NCBI GenBank assembly: GCA_914767715.1
Contig: OU612075.1
Span: 3,226,001 to 3,290,000, forward strand
From: Membranipora membranacea
Taxonomy: Eukaryota > Bryozoa > Gymnolaemata > Cheilostomatida > Membraniporidae
Direction: 5' to 3'
Length of the DNA: 64,000 bases
Within the stretch, counting starts at the first letter, position 1; the number at the start of each line of letters is the position of its first letter. A program made the position numbers and the translations under genes. The notes beneath the pieces are model-generated. The model worked only from the letters and a program-made list of their open reading frames with translations, did not search any database and had not been told where the DNA came from. Shown here piece after piece: positions 1 to 10,646 of the stretch.

Positions 1-2089
1 CATTTTGGTTGATATTGTATTGGGTTCTCCTATATAGCATTCCTTTTCTGCACCTAAGATGTTGTATTTTTGGAATTTTCAGTCACTTGATATATGAGTA
101 TTTTTGGTTGACTTTTTGCGATTGAAAGTCACACATTCATATTTTCTTATATCAACTTAATGGTTACTATTTACCCTAAATTAACGCTAAGGAATGTAGA
201 ATTCTGTTTCCTGGCAAACTCCTCGGCTGATTATATTGTATCCGATTTTCATTTTTGGTGCAGATTGCAGAAGAGCCAGGAATGGCATAACAGGAGGCAC
301 AATATCACTGCACACAATCTTTCTCTTTTTGACAGTATTCTATTCCTGAAGTGCCAAGTTCCTCCTCCGTTTTTACATAAGGCATTATTATGTTAAGATA
401 ACAGTGGAGGGAGTTATCTTTCTTTATCCTAAATGTACTTTTTGCTGATTGGTTGTTTATTTTTTGCACCTGTTTATATTCTAGTCACATGATCAATGGT
501 ATTTTGTTATGAATAGATTAAATAAAAAGTTAAAAAATATCTCCTGGTGACAAGTAGACAAGTTGGTTCCCTCTGTGGTGGCGGAGTGATCTTCCAAAAG
601 TCCGGTATAGAGGCCCCGCTGAAAACTGTTAAATGTGCCTACAGAAAAATTCCAACATGGTTGGTAATGACATAATATTCTCTCAATCACAACACAAGAA
701 CCACATCATATTTTCTGAATTATGAAGTGATGAGTGTCATCAAAAAGCTCATGAACCTGACCAAGCATGAGAAAGAGGAGACAACGATATTCTATAATCG
801 ATCGTATTTGAAGATAAGAGTAAATAAAGACACCCACAATGTTTATCAGGGCAAACCTAGCAAAGCCTAGCCTTTCCTTTTTGCTACATAGCAAGGCTAC
901 TTACCCATTGGCTAAATAGGGATACCCTAGGTGATAGAGAGCTAAAGGCAATAATTATATAAGATATTAGCCTTATAGTTGTCTTCTCTTGTTCAGTGTT
1001 GAGACAACTCCAGTAAGCTGACTTTTTTCTCATATAATAATTGCAAATATTTTACAACTTCTATGAAAATACACCTTAGCATGCATGCCACCATGAGTGG
1101 ACCAAGAGATTTCTGATATTGAAGATTCTATTGTACAGTAACAAACTCAGGATTATTTAGGATTAACCTTACTCTGAGATCAACCCACTGTTAATTATTT
1201 GGATAAAAGGGTTAATATTTGATTCTGATATTTGAAAACTCAAGATGTATATGTACCTGTCGATTGACTGAAGGGCAAAAAGCTAGAACAGGTTCTCTGT
1301 TTTTTATGGAGATGATTTGATGCTTTAATTTAGATCATAAACGAGACAGATATGCTTCTGACTGCTGTGTAATTGCTGCTTTTATACCTGGAACTGGTAA
1401 ACAGGGATCTCTTAATACTTTTAAACAAGACAAAACAGAAATTCATCGCTAAGGTCGCTCTCAGTTTTGAAGCAGGTTGATGCGTTCCTTACAGAGCCCA
1501 GTAGTAAGTAGACTGCAGTGGGATGGTAACCCACGACCTCACGACCTCTGAAACAAACAAACAAGTATCTTTTCATCAGCTGTTGGCGTTCACAGACCAT
1601 TAATTTGGAAAAAATATAAAAACTTGGTACTCTTTTCTGTCATAAACGCTGTAGCCTTATGCCTTTTTTATTTGGTCGGATCGGATCGGATGTTTTACAT
1701 ACAGGAAAAAATGAATGTAGGGAAAAATAGAGATGTGAACCATCTCATGCCATTCTACTGAGACATGGGATATAATAAATAAATTTTGGCATTGATTGAG
1801 AAACGAATATAAATGTCGTTGCCAACAGTCAAATTTACCCAATATTTCAATAAGCTGTAAATACCTTCTGGTGCATGGATGGATCACAGCATATTGAAAC
1901 CTCGACGGCTTGTGACATTCATCAGAGAGATAAGGATACTGGATGTGTAACATAAAGAGGTGGTTATTATCTGACAAATCAAACATGGACAGCACAAAGT
2001 TTATATACAGCGGGATGTTTATAATAAAAACTGTCTGATATAGGGCCATATACAGTGTTAGAGGTGGAAAATATGAGGTAGGGTGATGC
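1..2089. other. No recognisable gene; AT-rich intergenic DNA
   Basis: Open frames here are short, overlap on both strands and resemble no family I know. A weak match to the body of the tRNA-derived SINE seen near 33.3 kb lies around 1497-1545 (the pattern 'agtagact..cag.ggga....aacccacgacc'), so an old SINE fragment is possible. Nothing else can be supported. Confidence 0.5.
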
Positions 2090-2144
2090 CAACCAGGCCA
2101 GGGGGCCGCCCATGTCCCGGCAGAGTTCGGGGGCAGAGCCACGG

Positions 2145-2220
2145 CCGCCAGAGCCCCGGCAAACAAGAACCCGTCCGCCAGAGCCCCGGCCAACAAGAGC
2201 CCCGGCCGCCAGAGCCCTGT
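2145..2220. repeat. GC-rich ~30-bp tandem repeat
   Basis: The motif CCGCCAGAGCCCC starts at 2145, 2175 and 2206, giving 30-31-bp units. A related GC-rich lead-in runs from about 2097. Base composition is far from the AT-rich surroundings. A minus-strand open frame crosses it, but its alanine-rich translation simply mirrors the repeat. Confidence 0.7.
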
Positions 2221-2291
2221 GGTGATTACAAATGAAAATGCATATTTTTAGCCATATTTTAGAAAACTCATATTGATGTACTCACCTGCCG

Positions 2292-2438
2292 GTGGTAACC
2301 TAGACCAAGGAGTTAAAGACAACTCCTTGCCTAGACTAAGTTTGGTCCATTTGCCTGCATTCCAGTTGCTCCCTTCCACTGGATCAGGAGCATTCTCTGA
2401 ACGCAGGCAAATGGACCAAACTTGGTCTAGCGGTAACC
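2292..2438. repeat. Nested hairpin, MITE-like
   Basis: A perfect 21-bp inverted repeat (2338-2358 with 2403-2423, core TTTGGTCCATTTGCCTGC) surrounds a 44-nt loop. An outer pair (ggtaacctagaccaag at 2292-2307, against cttggtctag.ggtaacc at 2421-2438) and a small hairpin around caaggagtt/aactccttg lie around it. The same core inverted repeat recurs at 20306-20424 inside a TNF-gene intron, so this is a dispersed non-autonomous element. Confidence 0.7.
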
Positions 2439-3290
2439 TGGTATGCTGATCTGATCATTACTTGGAATCACATTTGGTGATATGACATACCTATATGATT
2501 TGATGTCATTTTGACATTTATCAATCATTATAACAGGTTGGATACTGTCCACTAAATGATAGATTGTGTAAATGGATGTCATTGCCAAAAATCACATAAC
2601 CAAATCACAGAGTAAGGATATTTAGAGGGGACACTTCAATGATCGTCATAGTCCCTGCGGTTTTTGATCCAATGGGGGAAAATCATCAATCCGGTCAACT
2701 GCCAATTTCAAGATTTATACAAGTTACAATGTGAATTTTTGATGCAGACATAGGCCCACCTTTGATAGGTCATAGTTCATTCTGTATTTATCCTAAAGAC
2801 TGATTTCAAACTTTTTTGAAATGTCCAACCCTCACGTCATACACCATATTGCATATTGCTGTCAATTTTTGCTAGGATACATAGGCTATGAGTAATCCAG
2901 GTTTTTAAAATGAGTTTTGTCATATAGAGTTACATGTGACATTTGATAGACGGCTGGTCATCAAAATAAGGAAATGTTCGTGTACTGACCCAAGCCGCTT
3001 GTAAATCTATAAATGATATAACTCATTTTAAACCCCCCCCCCCTACACAACTCATAGCCTATGTATCCTAGCAAAAAGTGATCACAATATGGTGTATAGC
3101 TTGAAGGTTGGACATGAAGGTACAACGAAACTCAAACACAAAATCGATGAATTAGAACACCTCACCTTTTTTGATTGCGGTATGTCTACTTCCTACAATG
3201 TCATTTATAGTACTATTTAGCTTGAAATTTTTTGTTTTGTTTGCTATTTTCTTACAAACCCATAATGTTACCTCAGTATAATGTTACCTC
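2439..3290. other. No recognisable gene
   Basis: No coding signal. There is a run of C near 3033. About 45 bases at 3239-3285 (gtttgctattttcttac...) recur at 29551-29597, just before block B, so this is repeated flank sequence. Confidence 0.5.
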
Positions 3291-3597
3291 GTCTTGGTCA
3301 ATCCTTGCCAGCTCAGCGTACTTCTGTAGTGGAGAGGGGTATGTTGGCAACTGACAAAACCCACCTTATCCTTAAACAATCTTGCCAGCAAATTCAAATG
3401 AGCCATGAGAAGAAATAGAAAAAGAAACCCATACTGGCTGGACGACGCCCAGGATAAAAAGGTCCAAAATAAAATTAAACTGAAATTTGCATCATGGAAC
3501 ATCAGAACAATGCTGGATCGGCAGAATGCAGATAGACCTGAACAAAGAAGTGCAATAATATCATTGGAACTTTCAAAGTACGACATCGACATAGCTG

Positions 3598-4635
3598 TGT
3601 CGCATATTCGACCCACTTGGGGCCGAATACCCGAGCAGAACAGACACCACTATTTTATTCATTTTGCTCATGTTTATTTTGTATGGAGTTAACTTCTTCC
3701 TGTTGAGGAAGAAGGCAACTCCATATAAAAAGTGTTTTGTTTACCTTATCAAATTTATCCACAACATTGTTCTTTAGAATTTTGTTACAAGTAGGTATTA
3801 ATTCAATTTACTCATGACTCATAGTTGAGATGCCTTTTCGACATTAACATCAATTTTTATTCTTGAATAATAAACTAAGTTAGATACCAGAAAAGCAATC
3901 TATATCATACCAGAAAAACATGCTCCAAGGGCTCTCCAACCAGAACTGACCTGCCTTGATGTTCCCCCGGTTTTTATATGCACCGGGGTTCATCACTGTG
4001 GGTGAGCATGGCCAAAAAACCGGAGGTTGCATTTACCCATCCTCTTGAAAAACGGCGATTGGATTAAGATTTTTTGTCTGATAAAAAGGTTTAATTATAC
4101 ACATTATTTATAATGATAGCGATTGAACCCTCCAAAAAGCGGAGATTGGGTTTAGATTTTTTGTCTGATAAAAAGGTTTAATTATACACATTATTTATAT
4201 GATAGCGATTGAACCCTCCAAAAAAGCGGAGATTGGAATTTAGTTTTTGTCTGATAAAAAGGTTTAATTATACACATTATTTATATGCTTGCGATTGAAC
4301 CTCCCAAAAAGGCGGAGATTGGATGTCTTATAGCTGACAGTAATTTAATTACGCCTAATACATAACAGATTTCATCAAAAGATAAAACTGAGATTGGTCT
4401 CTGATTTGAAGTGGTTGACGCTGTCTGGTATCACTTGCTCCCATCTTCTTGGTTTTATTCTCTCTCTCCGAAATCTCCTGAGCTGTGAGAACTTGAGATC
4501 TCACAGCTTCTGCCCTCCCTTTTTATTGACTCTCCTGAGTCATCCGAGAAAGCTGTGAGGTTATCTCACAGCTTCTGCTGCTCCTTTTCCTGACTCTCCT
4601 GAGTCCTTCAAAGGAAGCTGTGAAGTTATCTCACA
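3598..4635. mobile_element. 1.04-kb TG...CA insert, possible solo LTR
   Basis: The retrotransposon frame is broken exactly between AGCTG at 3593-3597 and GCTG at 4636-4639. The intervening 1,038 bases begin TGTCGC and end CTCACA, with GCTG directly repeated on both sides (4-bp target duplication). These features fit a solo LTR, though no internal region is present to prove it. Inside are a hairpin at about 3685-3722 (cttcttcct/aggaagaag), an 87-bp tandem array and an inverted agctgtgag/ctcacagct series. Confidence 0.6.
4046..4325. repeat. ~87-bp tandem repeat, 3+ units
   Basis: The block GTCTGATAAAAAGGTTTAAT recurs at 4076, 4163 and 4249 (spacing 87 and 86). Each is followed by tacacattatttat, a gcgattgaacc segment and a gcggagattgg segment. 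It lies wholly inside the 3598-4635 insert. Confidence 0.85.
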
Positions 4636-4640
4636 GCTGC
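4470..4640. repeat. Tandem inverted agctgtgag/ctcacagct hairpins
   Basis: Three successive units of agctgtgag or agctgtgaag followed by ttatctcacagct or gatctcacagct, separated by gactctcctgagtc, form alternating stems at the right end of the 3598-4635 insert. Confidence 0.65.
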
Positions 4641-5680
4641 CCTGAGTGAGGTCAGATTCTCGGGAACTGGACACATCAGAGAGGAAACAGGTTATTCCAT
4701 ATACTGGAGTGGCAAGGCGGCAGATGAACGCAGTGGATCCGGAGTGGCCCTGGCCATTAGGACTGAACTCGTGTCTAATCTGATAGAGGAACCAAAGGCA
4801 GTTAGTGACAGAATGATGACCCTCAGAGTCCCTTTGTTTGATGATAGATGGTGCACCGTGATAGCTGTCTATGCTCCGACGATGACAAACAGTCCAGAAA
4901 ACATCAATCAATTTTACCATGAGCTGAACAAGTCTCTAAGATCAGTCCCTGTACCTGACAAGATCATCCTTCTGGGAGATTTTAACGCCAGGGTAGGCCA
5001 GGACCATACCACTTGGCCTGGCGTGATAGGAAAGTTTGGCTGTGGGAAGCTCAACACGAACGGGGAACTCCTTCTCTTAACGTGCACTGAACATCAACTC
5101 AGCATCACAAACACCTTCTTCCAGCATAAATCAGCCCACAAATACTCATGGATGCATCCGAAAAGCAAGCATTGGCACCTCATCGACTTTGTCATCACAC
5201 GTCAACGTGATTTGCCAGACATTCTGGATACAAGGGTGATGAGAGGAGCAAACTGTAGTACTGACCACATCATGATAAGATCCACGGCAAACCTGAAGGT
5301 GAGAAGGAAAATGAGGAAGAGGAGGACGCTCCGTCCAAAGCTTAATGTGACCCGACTTAAGTCGTTACAAGTACAGCAAGATCTAGAATTGGCCCTCACC
5401 GAGCAGTTTGCTGGCCCAAATCCTGATGGTGTGGAAGCTAAATAGGAAATATTCAAGGATACTGTGTGTGATACATCCATGGAACACTTGGGGACTGTCA
5501 ACAGCAACCATGAAGACTGGTTCGATGAGAATAATGCAGAGCTGCAGCAACTCATCGAAACCCGGAATCAGGCCAGGACTAGTATGCTATACAGAAACAC
5601 CCGATCTACGAAAGCCAAATATAGAACGGCTAGCAGGAAGCTCACTGCAAGATGTAGAGAATTGAAGAATGATTGGTGGC

Positions 5681-5900
5681 TGTAAGAACTGCTAATTGTG
5701 ATGGCAATGAATAGTCTGTTTATTCTTCTGATAATAAATGATGATCTCTAACCAAGAAATCTAAACATGTTCAAGATGGTTGACAATAATAATTGGTATC
5801 AAGTTGGGCTGCTGTAATAAGCCACAATAGGGAGTAGACAACTCCAAAATAGTAATGTATAAGTTAGGGAGTAAACAACTCCAAAGTAGTAGTCACTACA
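5681..5900 (-). repeat. 3' LTR of the Ty3/gypsy element
   Basis: 220 bp; read on the minus strand it starts TGTAGTGACT and ends AGTTCTTACA. It matches the LTR at 10427-10646 except for one position (aaaatagta here, aaagtagta there). The purine-rich stretch just inside it (minus-strand aaaagcgga next to 5901) is the likely polypurine tract. Confidence 0.95.
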
Positions 5901-6079
5901 TCCGCTTTTATGTCAATTACTTTGACGTTGAGCACCAGGTTCATGGTGGCGGCAACTAAGAATGTTTTGTGTCTCTGTATGTAATTATACTTGTTGTATA
6001 CTGGAGATATCTGTGTAACATGATTTCTCATGGTGACTGACTCCACAGTTTCTCATGCTTCTTTTGAAACATCCAGTCA

Positions 6080-9000
6080 CTAGGTGTGGTACTCGGTCAC
6101 GAAACCATCATATTTAGCTGGCCGATTCTTAGCTCGTACAGATTTACGAGGAGTAGGCACATTTGGTTGTGATGAGCTGGGCATATTGGCTGCCTGAGGT
6201 ATATCTTCGATCTCGACAAGTGCCGGTGGTACTGTAGGCGGCGTCACTTGAACTGGTCTATCTGTTACCGTCTCAGTATCGTTCTCTGACCTTGGTATTA
6301 TCGGTATCATCTGTGATGGGCGGGTGGCTACTAAGGCTCCCTGCGTTTCAGAATCCACGTCCGCATCTACAACAGGTTTCTCAGAGCAGTAATACGGTCT
6401 AACATGGCTTATGTTACGCTTATACAGCCGGCCTGCCCTGGATTTTACAGTGATCTGAGAGCCTTTTATGTCCATTACCACAAATGGATCTGGGTGGAAC
6501 AGTGTCTGACATTTAGATGGACTATCTCTCTTAACCAAAACAAAACTGCCTATCTCTAGCTGGTGATTATTGCCACTACCAGTTTCCAACTTCTCGTTAC
6601 GGGTGGCTATCATCTTATGTTTCATCTCACTATCTCTATCTCTAGCTTCAACGTCATCAAAACTATTAGGCAGACTTGGCAAGTTAGTCCTAAGCACACG
6701 CCCAAATAACATCTCTGCTGGGCTTTTGCCAGTAATGGAATGTGGTGTATTACGATATGTAAACAGCCATGTCATGAGGGCACTCTCATAGTCTACCCTA
6801 TTGTTGTGTGCAATCTGAATACGCTTCATTATGAATCTGTTTTGTCTCTCCACTTGACCATTGGCCTCAGGCCACCTAGGGGTTGTCAGACACTGTTCGA
6901 TACCATACCCGGAGCAAAACTCACCATACTCATGAGAGATAAACTGTGGCCCGTTGTCACTCTTCATGCTGAGTGGATACCCATGCGTAAAAAATACTGA
7001 TTTCAGCCAAGAAATAACATCACTAGCTTTTGTGACTGTCATGAACTTTACTTCGTTCCACCTACTATAATAGTCTGTTAAGACTAGAACTGACTTACCG
7101 TTAGACAGGGGACCCAAAAAATCTAAGGCAAGATCTTCCCATGGTCCATTGGGAAGTTCTGTCACCCTTACTGGCTGCCTATCTAGTGGCTTACTGGTCA
7201 ACTGACAATCGTGACAGTGTTTAACATACTTGTCTACATCAGAGTCGATTCCGGGCCACCAGACTCTTGTTCGTAGATATCTCTTGGTGCCTCCCATCCC
7301 ACTATGACCCTCGTGAGCTATCTCAAGCATCTTCTGTCTGAGCTCTTGAGGTACTACTATCCTACCTCCCCTCAAAACTAACTCCCCTATGACACATAAC
7401 TCATTTTTAATGGCCCTATATACAGCTGGTATATCAACATTGTCGAATGAATTCGCTCTTATAGCTTGTTTTAAGGCCTTAATCTCCTCATCCATATAAG
7501 AGACTTCCTCAATATAGCGGGGTGTGATTGCCGATGGCACATTGTCCTCCACAACACTACGTACATAGAGCTCAACATTTTCCCTTTCTACCAGGTGTTC
7601 AGTCGCCTTTTTCGAACATAGAAGCCTTGACAGGGGGTCAGCAATATTATCTGAGCTTTTTACGCGAACTATCTCAAAATCATATGACTGTAAACGAAGC
7701 TGCCACCTCTCTATACGAAGGGATGTCCTCTTGGTTTTGTTTCCATAAATGGACTCAAGAGGCTCACAATCAGAAACCACTTTGAACCGACAACCAAAGA
7801 GATAATGATGAAACCTCTCACATGCCCAGACAATACCTAGAGCTTCTTTTTCTGTCTGCATGTATCTTTTCTCGACATCAGACAATGCTCTACTTCCATA
7901 GCTAACCACTTTGGGCTCGCCATTTTGAATCTGTACCAGTATTGCGCCTAGCCCCACAGGACTGGCATCTGTGTACAGCAGAGTCTCACAACTAGTATCG
8001 AAGTGAGTCAAAGTATCATGATTACATAAATCAGCCTTTAGCTGATTGAAAGCCACAATCTCCTTATCTGACAAACATATAGCCTCTCGGGAATTTTTAC
8101 CCGCTGACAACCTCCTCAACACATCAGTTGTGTGAGAGTAATGTGGAATAAACTTAGACATATAACTAGTCAAACCGAGGAAACTCTTCAACTCACCAAC
8201 TGTCTTAGGAACAGCAGCATCTTTGACTGCCTTGACTTTGCAACCATGGGGATCAATACCCTTGTAACTAAGGAGATGTCCGAGAAACTCTAACTGCTGA
8301 ACCCCAATCTCACACTTCTTTTTATTCAGAGTCATGTTAGCCTGCTCTAGACGACTGAACACCTCACCCAGCCTATGATCGTGCTCTTCCCTTGTTTTGG
8401 CATGGACAATGATATCATCGGCAAGATTTGCTACACCCGGCAGGCCTTGGATAATTTTGGCGACCTCCTTCTGGTATATTTCTGGAGCCGCATTTATCCC
8501 AAACATGAGTCTCTTATATCTATATAGGCCTAAATGAGTACTGAAAGTTGTGATATCCCTGGACTCAGGGTGAAGAACAAATTGGTGGAACCCCATGCGC
8601 ATGTCCAGCTTCGAAAAGTACTGAGCCCCATTCATGTCATATAGCATCTCGTCTACGGTGGGGACTGGGTGTTGGTGCCTAACTATAGCCTCATTGGCTC
8701 TCCTCATATCAATGCATAACCTAATCTTACCGGATTCCTTCTTTGGAATGATCACTGCTGGACTTACCCATGATGACCCTGAATGACCTTCGACTTTCTC
8801 TATTATATCATGTGCGATAAGCTCATCTAAGTGAGCGGCTAGTTTATCTCTCAACAACAGTGGCACTCTTCGGAATGGCTGAGCAACAGGCGCTATATCA
8901 TCTCTAATTGTCAGCTTTATCTCATTCTTAGACTTACCCAATACCTCTGAGAACAGCCTTGGATATCTAGCTTCATAATCATCTAAGCCTACTCTATTTA

Positions 9001-10294
9001 TAATCCTGATTACACCTAGTTGTTTACCTGTTTCATTTCCCAACAAAGATTCACCTTTATTAGGAATAACAGTAAATGCGACATCTTCTAAAACAGCAGT
9101 GTTGTTATGCAGCTGTAAATCACACCATACCCTACCTACTGGCTGAATAGGCTCTTTGGCTGTGTACGGGAGAATCTTTGGTCCTCCACTGATGAACCGT
9201 TTGATAATAAACTTACTTGCTCTCAAACGTTCATAGGTATCCCGTGACATCACATTGCACTCTGACCCTGAGTCTATTATAAACCTCGCTGATACACCAC
9301 CGACATAGACATTAACTCTGTCTAGAGAGTTACTATTACACACTAAAGGTACATGGTAAGAATTGAATACAAATTCTGGGCTCTCAGAATTATTGTTCAC
9401 TGTTTCAGGGCTGGCTTGCTGGTGATCCCCCACATTTACATTGTTGGCCCTTCTAGATCTGTAATATCCTGCATTCGCACCTTGGCCATTCTGTTTGGCC
9501 TTGTTTTGACAGCACCGAGCATAGTGATTCATTCCATCACACTTACGGCACTGTTTTCCATATGCCGGGCACTCACGAGGTTTGTGTGTGAGATTACAAC
9601 GGGGACATACATTAGCACCCTCAGTCTCTTGTGTGAAACTAGGTTTTCTGGCAGTGGATCCAGAGGCCACACGGTTTATTGCCGAGGCATTATTCATCTC
9701 CCGGGACCTTTGGACCACAGCTTCATGTGTTGCTGACCGTGTCAATAGTATTTGCAATGTAAGTGCATTTCCCTCTTCCAATAGCTTTTCCCTCAACTTA
9801 TCGGCTGTGCAACCTTCTACTATTTGATCACGGATTTGGTTATTCACAGCTTGGGCATCGCCATAATCACAATGGGTGGCCAATTTTCTGAGTCTAGCAC
9901 AGTATTGGGATATAGTTTCGGTTTCCTTCTGTATACATTGCCTAAACATGTGTCGCTGATAGGTGATGTTAGGAGCTATATGGAAATGGCCTTGTAGAAC
10001 AGCTACCATTTCAGTATATTGATCTCTCTGTGTTTGATCAAGTGTGCTATGAATTTCCCTTACTCTTGGGCCTGCATGATATAGTAATAAAGCTTTCCTC
10101 TGGGCTCTCATATTTGCATTATCTTCCCCTGCCAAATTGAACAGCCCTTTTGAATCAGCAAAAGCCTCAAATTCCTCAAGCCAAGCATCCCAATTGACTG
10201 ATACTGTGCTAGCATCCCCATCTGGTGTGAAATGACTTGGGCCTCTGGTATCCATTTGCCAGTTTGGATTGATACAGCAATAAATAGTAAACAA
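6080..10294 (-). CDS. Gag-Pol polyprotein, Ty3/gypsy
   Basis: A single 1,404-residue frame with no gag/pol shift. The N-terminal ~200 residues are capsid-like. Two CCHC-type zinc knuckles lie at about 230-262, and an aspartic protease with DSG at 341-343. The reverse transcriptase spans about 470-680, with LDMRMGFHQF at about 563 and the active site LADD at 624-627 in place of the usual YxDD. RNase H carries LLYTDAS at about 772, followed by ADPLSR. The integrase has an H2C2 finger (H994 to C1027/C1030) and D-D-E residues near 1058, 1113 and 1149. A C-terminal extension of about 200 residues is proline/serine rich. Overall it looks like the K02A2.6-like (Mag-related) animal lineage. The start may be internal at residue 14. 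It appears intact. Numerous long plus-strand frames across it are shadows. Confidence 0.95.
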   Translation of the reverse strand: MFTIYCCINPNWQMDTRGPSHFTPDGDASTVSVNWDAWLEEFEAFADSKGLFNLAGEDNANMRAQRKALLLYHAGPRVREIHSTLDQTQRDQYTEMVAVLQGHFHIAPNITYQRHMFRQCIQKETETISQYCARLRKLATHCDYGDAQAVNNQIRDQIVEGCTADKLREKLLEEGNALTLQILLTRSATHEAVVQRSREMNNASAINRVASGSTARKPSFTQETEGANVCPRCNLTHKPRECPAYGKQCRKCDGMNHYARCCQNKAKQNGQGANAGYYRSRRANNVNVGDHQQASPETVNNNSESPEFVFNSYHVPLVCNSNSLDRVNVYVGGVSARFIIDSGSECNVMSRDTYERLRASKFIIKRFISGGPKILPYTAKEPIQPVGRVWCDLQLHNNTAVLEDVAFTVIPNKGESLLGNETGKQLGVIRIINRVGLDDYEARYPRLFSEVLGKSKNEIKLTIRDDIAPVAQPFRRVPLLLRDKLAAHLDELIAHDIIEKVEGHSGSSWVSPAVIIPKKESGKIRLCIDMRRANEAIVRHQHPVPTVDEMLYDMNGAQYFSKLDMRMGFHQFVLHPESRDITTFSTHLGLYRYKRLMFGINAAPEIYQKEVAKIIQGLPGVANLADDIIVHAKTREEHDHRLGEVFSRLEQANMTLNKKKCEIGVQQLEFLGHLLSYKGIDPHGCKVKAVKDAAVPKTVGELKSFLGLTSYMSKFIPHYSHTTDVLRRLSAGKNSREAICLSDKEIVAFNQLKADLCNHDTLTHFDTSCETLLYTDASPVGLGAILVQIQNGEPKVVSYGSRALSDVEKRYMQTEKEALGIVWACERFHHYLFGCRFKVVSDCEPLESIYGNKTKRTSLRIERWQLRLQSYDFEIVRVKSSDNIADPLSRLLCSKKATEHLVERENVELYVRSVVEDNVPSAITPRYIEEVSYMDEEIKALKQAIRANSFDNVDIPAVYRAIKNELCVIGELVLRGGRIVVPQELRQKMLEIAHEGHSGMGGTKRYLRTRVWWPGIDSDVDKYVKHCHDCQLTSKPLDRQPVRVTELPNGPWEDLALDFLGPLSNGKSVLVLTDYYSRWNEVKFMTVTKASDVISWLKSVFFTHGYPLSMKSDNGPQFISHEYGEFCSGYGIEQCLTTPRWPEANGQVERQNRFIMKRIQIAHNNRVDYESALMTWLFTYRNTPHSITGKSPAEMLFGRVLRTNLPSLPNSFDDVEARDRDSEMKHKMIATRNEKLETGSGNNHQLEIGSFVLVKRDSPSKCQTLFHPDPFVVMDIKGSQITVKSRAGRLYKRNISHVRPYYCSEKPVVDADVDSETQGALVATRPSQMIPIIPRSENDTETVTDRPVQVTPPTVPPALVEIEDIPQAANMPSSSQPNVPTPRKSVRAKNRPAKYDGFVTEYHT

Positions 10295-10408
10295 TACTTA
10301 TCTTATTCTGTCTATTCCAGAGAGCTCACAGCTATTTCTTCACACAGAAAGTTTAGCAGCTTATCTTGTCAGATTCACTATTTGTGATATTTTTTTTTGA
10401 ACTCATAA

Positions 10409-10425
10409 TCCCATCCTCGTCGCCA
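10409..10425 (-). other. Primer-binding site
   Basis: On the minus strand TGGCGACGAGGATGGGA begins one base inside the right (5') LTR. The leading TGG matches the CCA end of a tRNA, as expected for minus-strand primer binding. I do not assign the tRNA. Confidence 0.75.
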
Positions 10426-10426
10426 T

Positions 10427-10646
10427 TGTAAGAACTGCTAATTGTGATGGCAATGAATAGTCTGTTTATTCTTCTGATAATAAATGATGATCTCTAACCA
10501 AGAAATCTAAACATGTTCAAGATGGTTGACAATAATAATTGGTATCAAGTTGGGCTGCTGTAATAAGCCACAATAGGGAGTAGACAACTCCAAAGTAGTA
10601 ATGTATAAGTTAGGGAGTAAACAACTCCAAAGTAGTAGTCACTACA
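10427..10646 (-). repeat. 5' LTR of the Ty3/gypsy element
   Basis: 220 bp, same termini and length as the LTR at 5681-5900, followed by the GTGGC target duplication. In the element's orientation this is the promoter-bearing copy. Confidence 0.95.

Larger units (their letters stand above)
3402..5680 (+). pseudogene. Non-LTR retrotransposon, endonuclease half (broken)
   Basis: Residues from ATG 3402 to 3597 read as the start of an apurinic-type endonuclease (KFASWNIRTM, then SKYDIDIA). The frame resumes after the 3598-4635 insert with SEVRFSGTGH and runs to 5680. Endonuclease hallmarks in the second part include VIAVYAPT (about 4861), LLGDFNARVG (about 4975) and the terminal STDHIMI block (about 5260). 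An in-frame TAG at 5443-5445 is followed by readable sequence in the same frame (DWFDENNAEL) up to the LTR insertion at 5681. The reverse transcriptase half continues at 10647. It resembles the CFDP2-like endonuclease/RT elements common in marine invertebrates; I cannot assign the clade. Dead: two insertions, a nonsense codon and a missing 3' end. Confidence 0.85.
5681..10646 (-). mobile_element. Complete Ty3/gypsy LTR retrotransposon
   Basis: A 4,966-bp element oriented on the minus strand, flanked by the 5-bp target duplication GTGGC (5676-5680 and 10647-10651). Two 220-bp LTRs differ at one position by eye. A primer-binding site lies next to the right LTR, and one uninterrupted gag-pol frame fills the interior. 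Removing the element and one GTGGC restores the reading frame of the host non-LTR element (DWW then LAKAVELQ), which confirms both boundaries. Near-identity of the LTRs and the intact frame indicate a very recent insertion. Confidence 0.97.

Noticed and set aside
1657-2196. 179-codon minus-strand frame
   Set aside because: Its N-terminal half is the translation of the GC-rich repeat and the remainder shows no known domain or splice signals.
6570-9827. Several plus-strand open frames of 70-127 codons
   Set aside because: They are antisense shadows of the intact minus-strand gag-pol frame and have no family resemblance.
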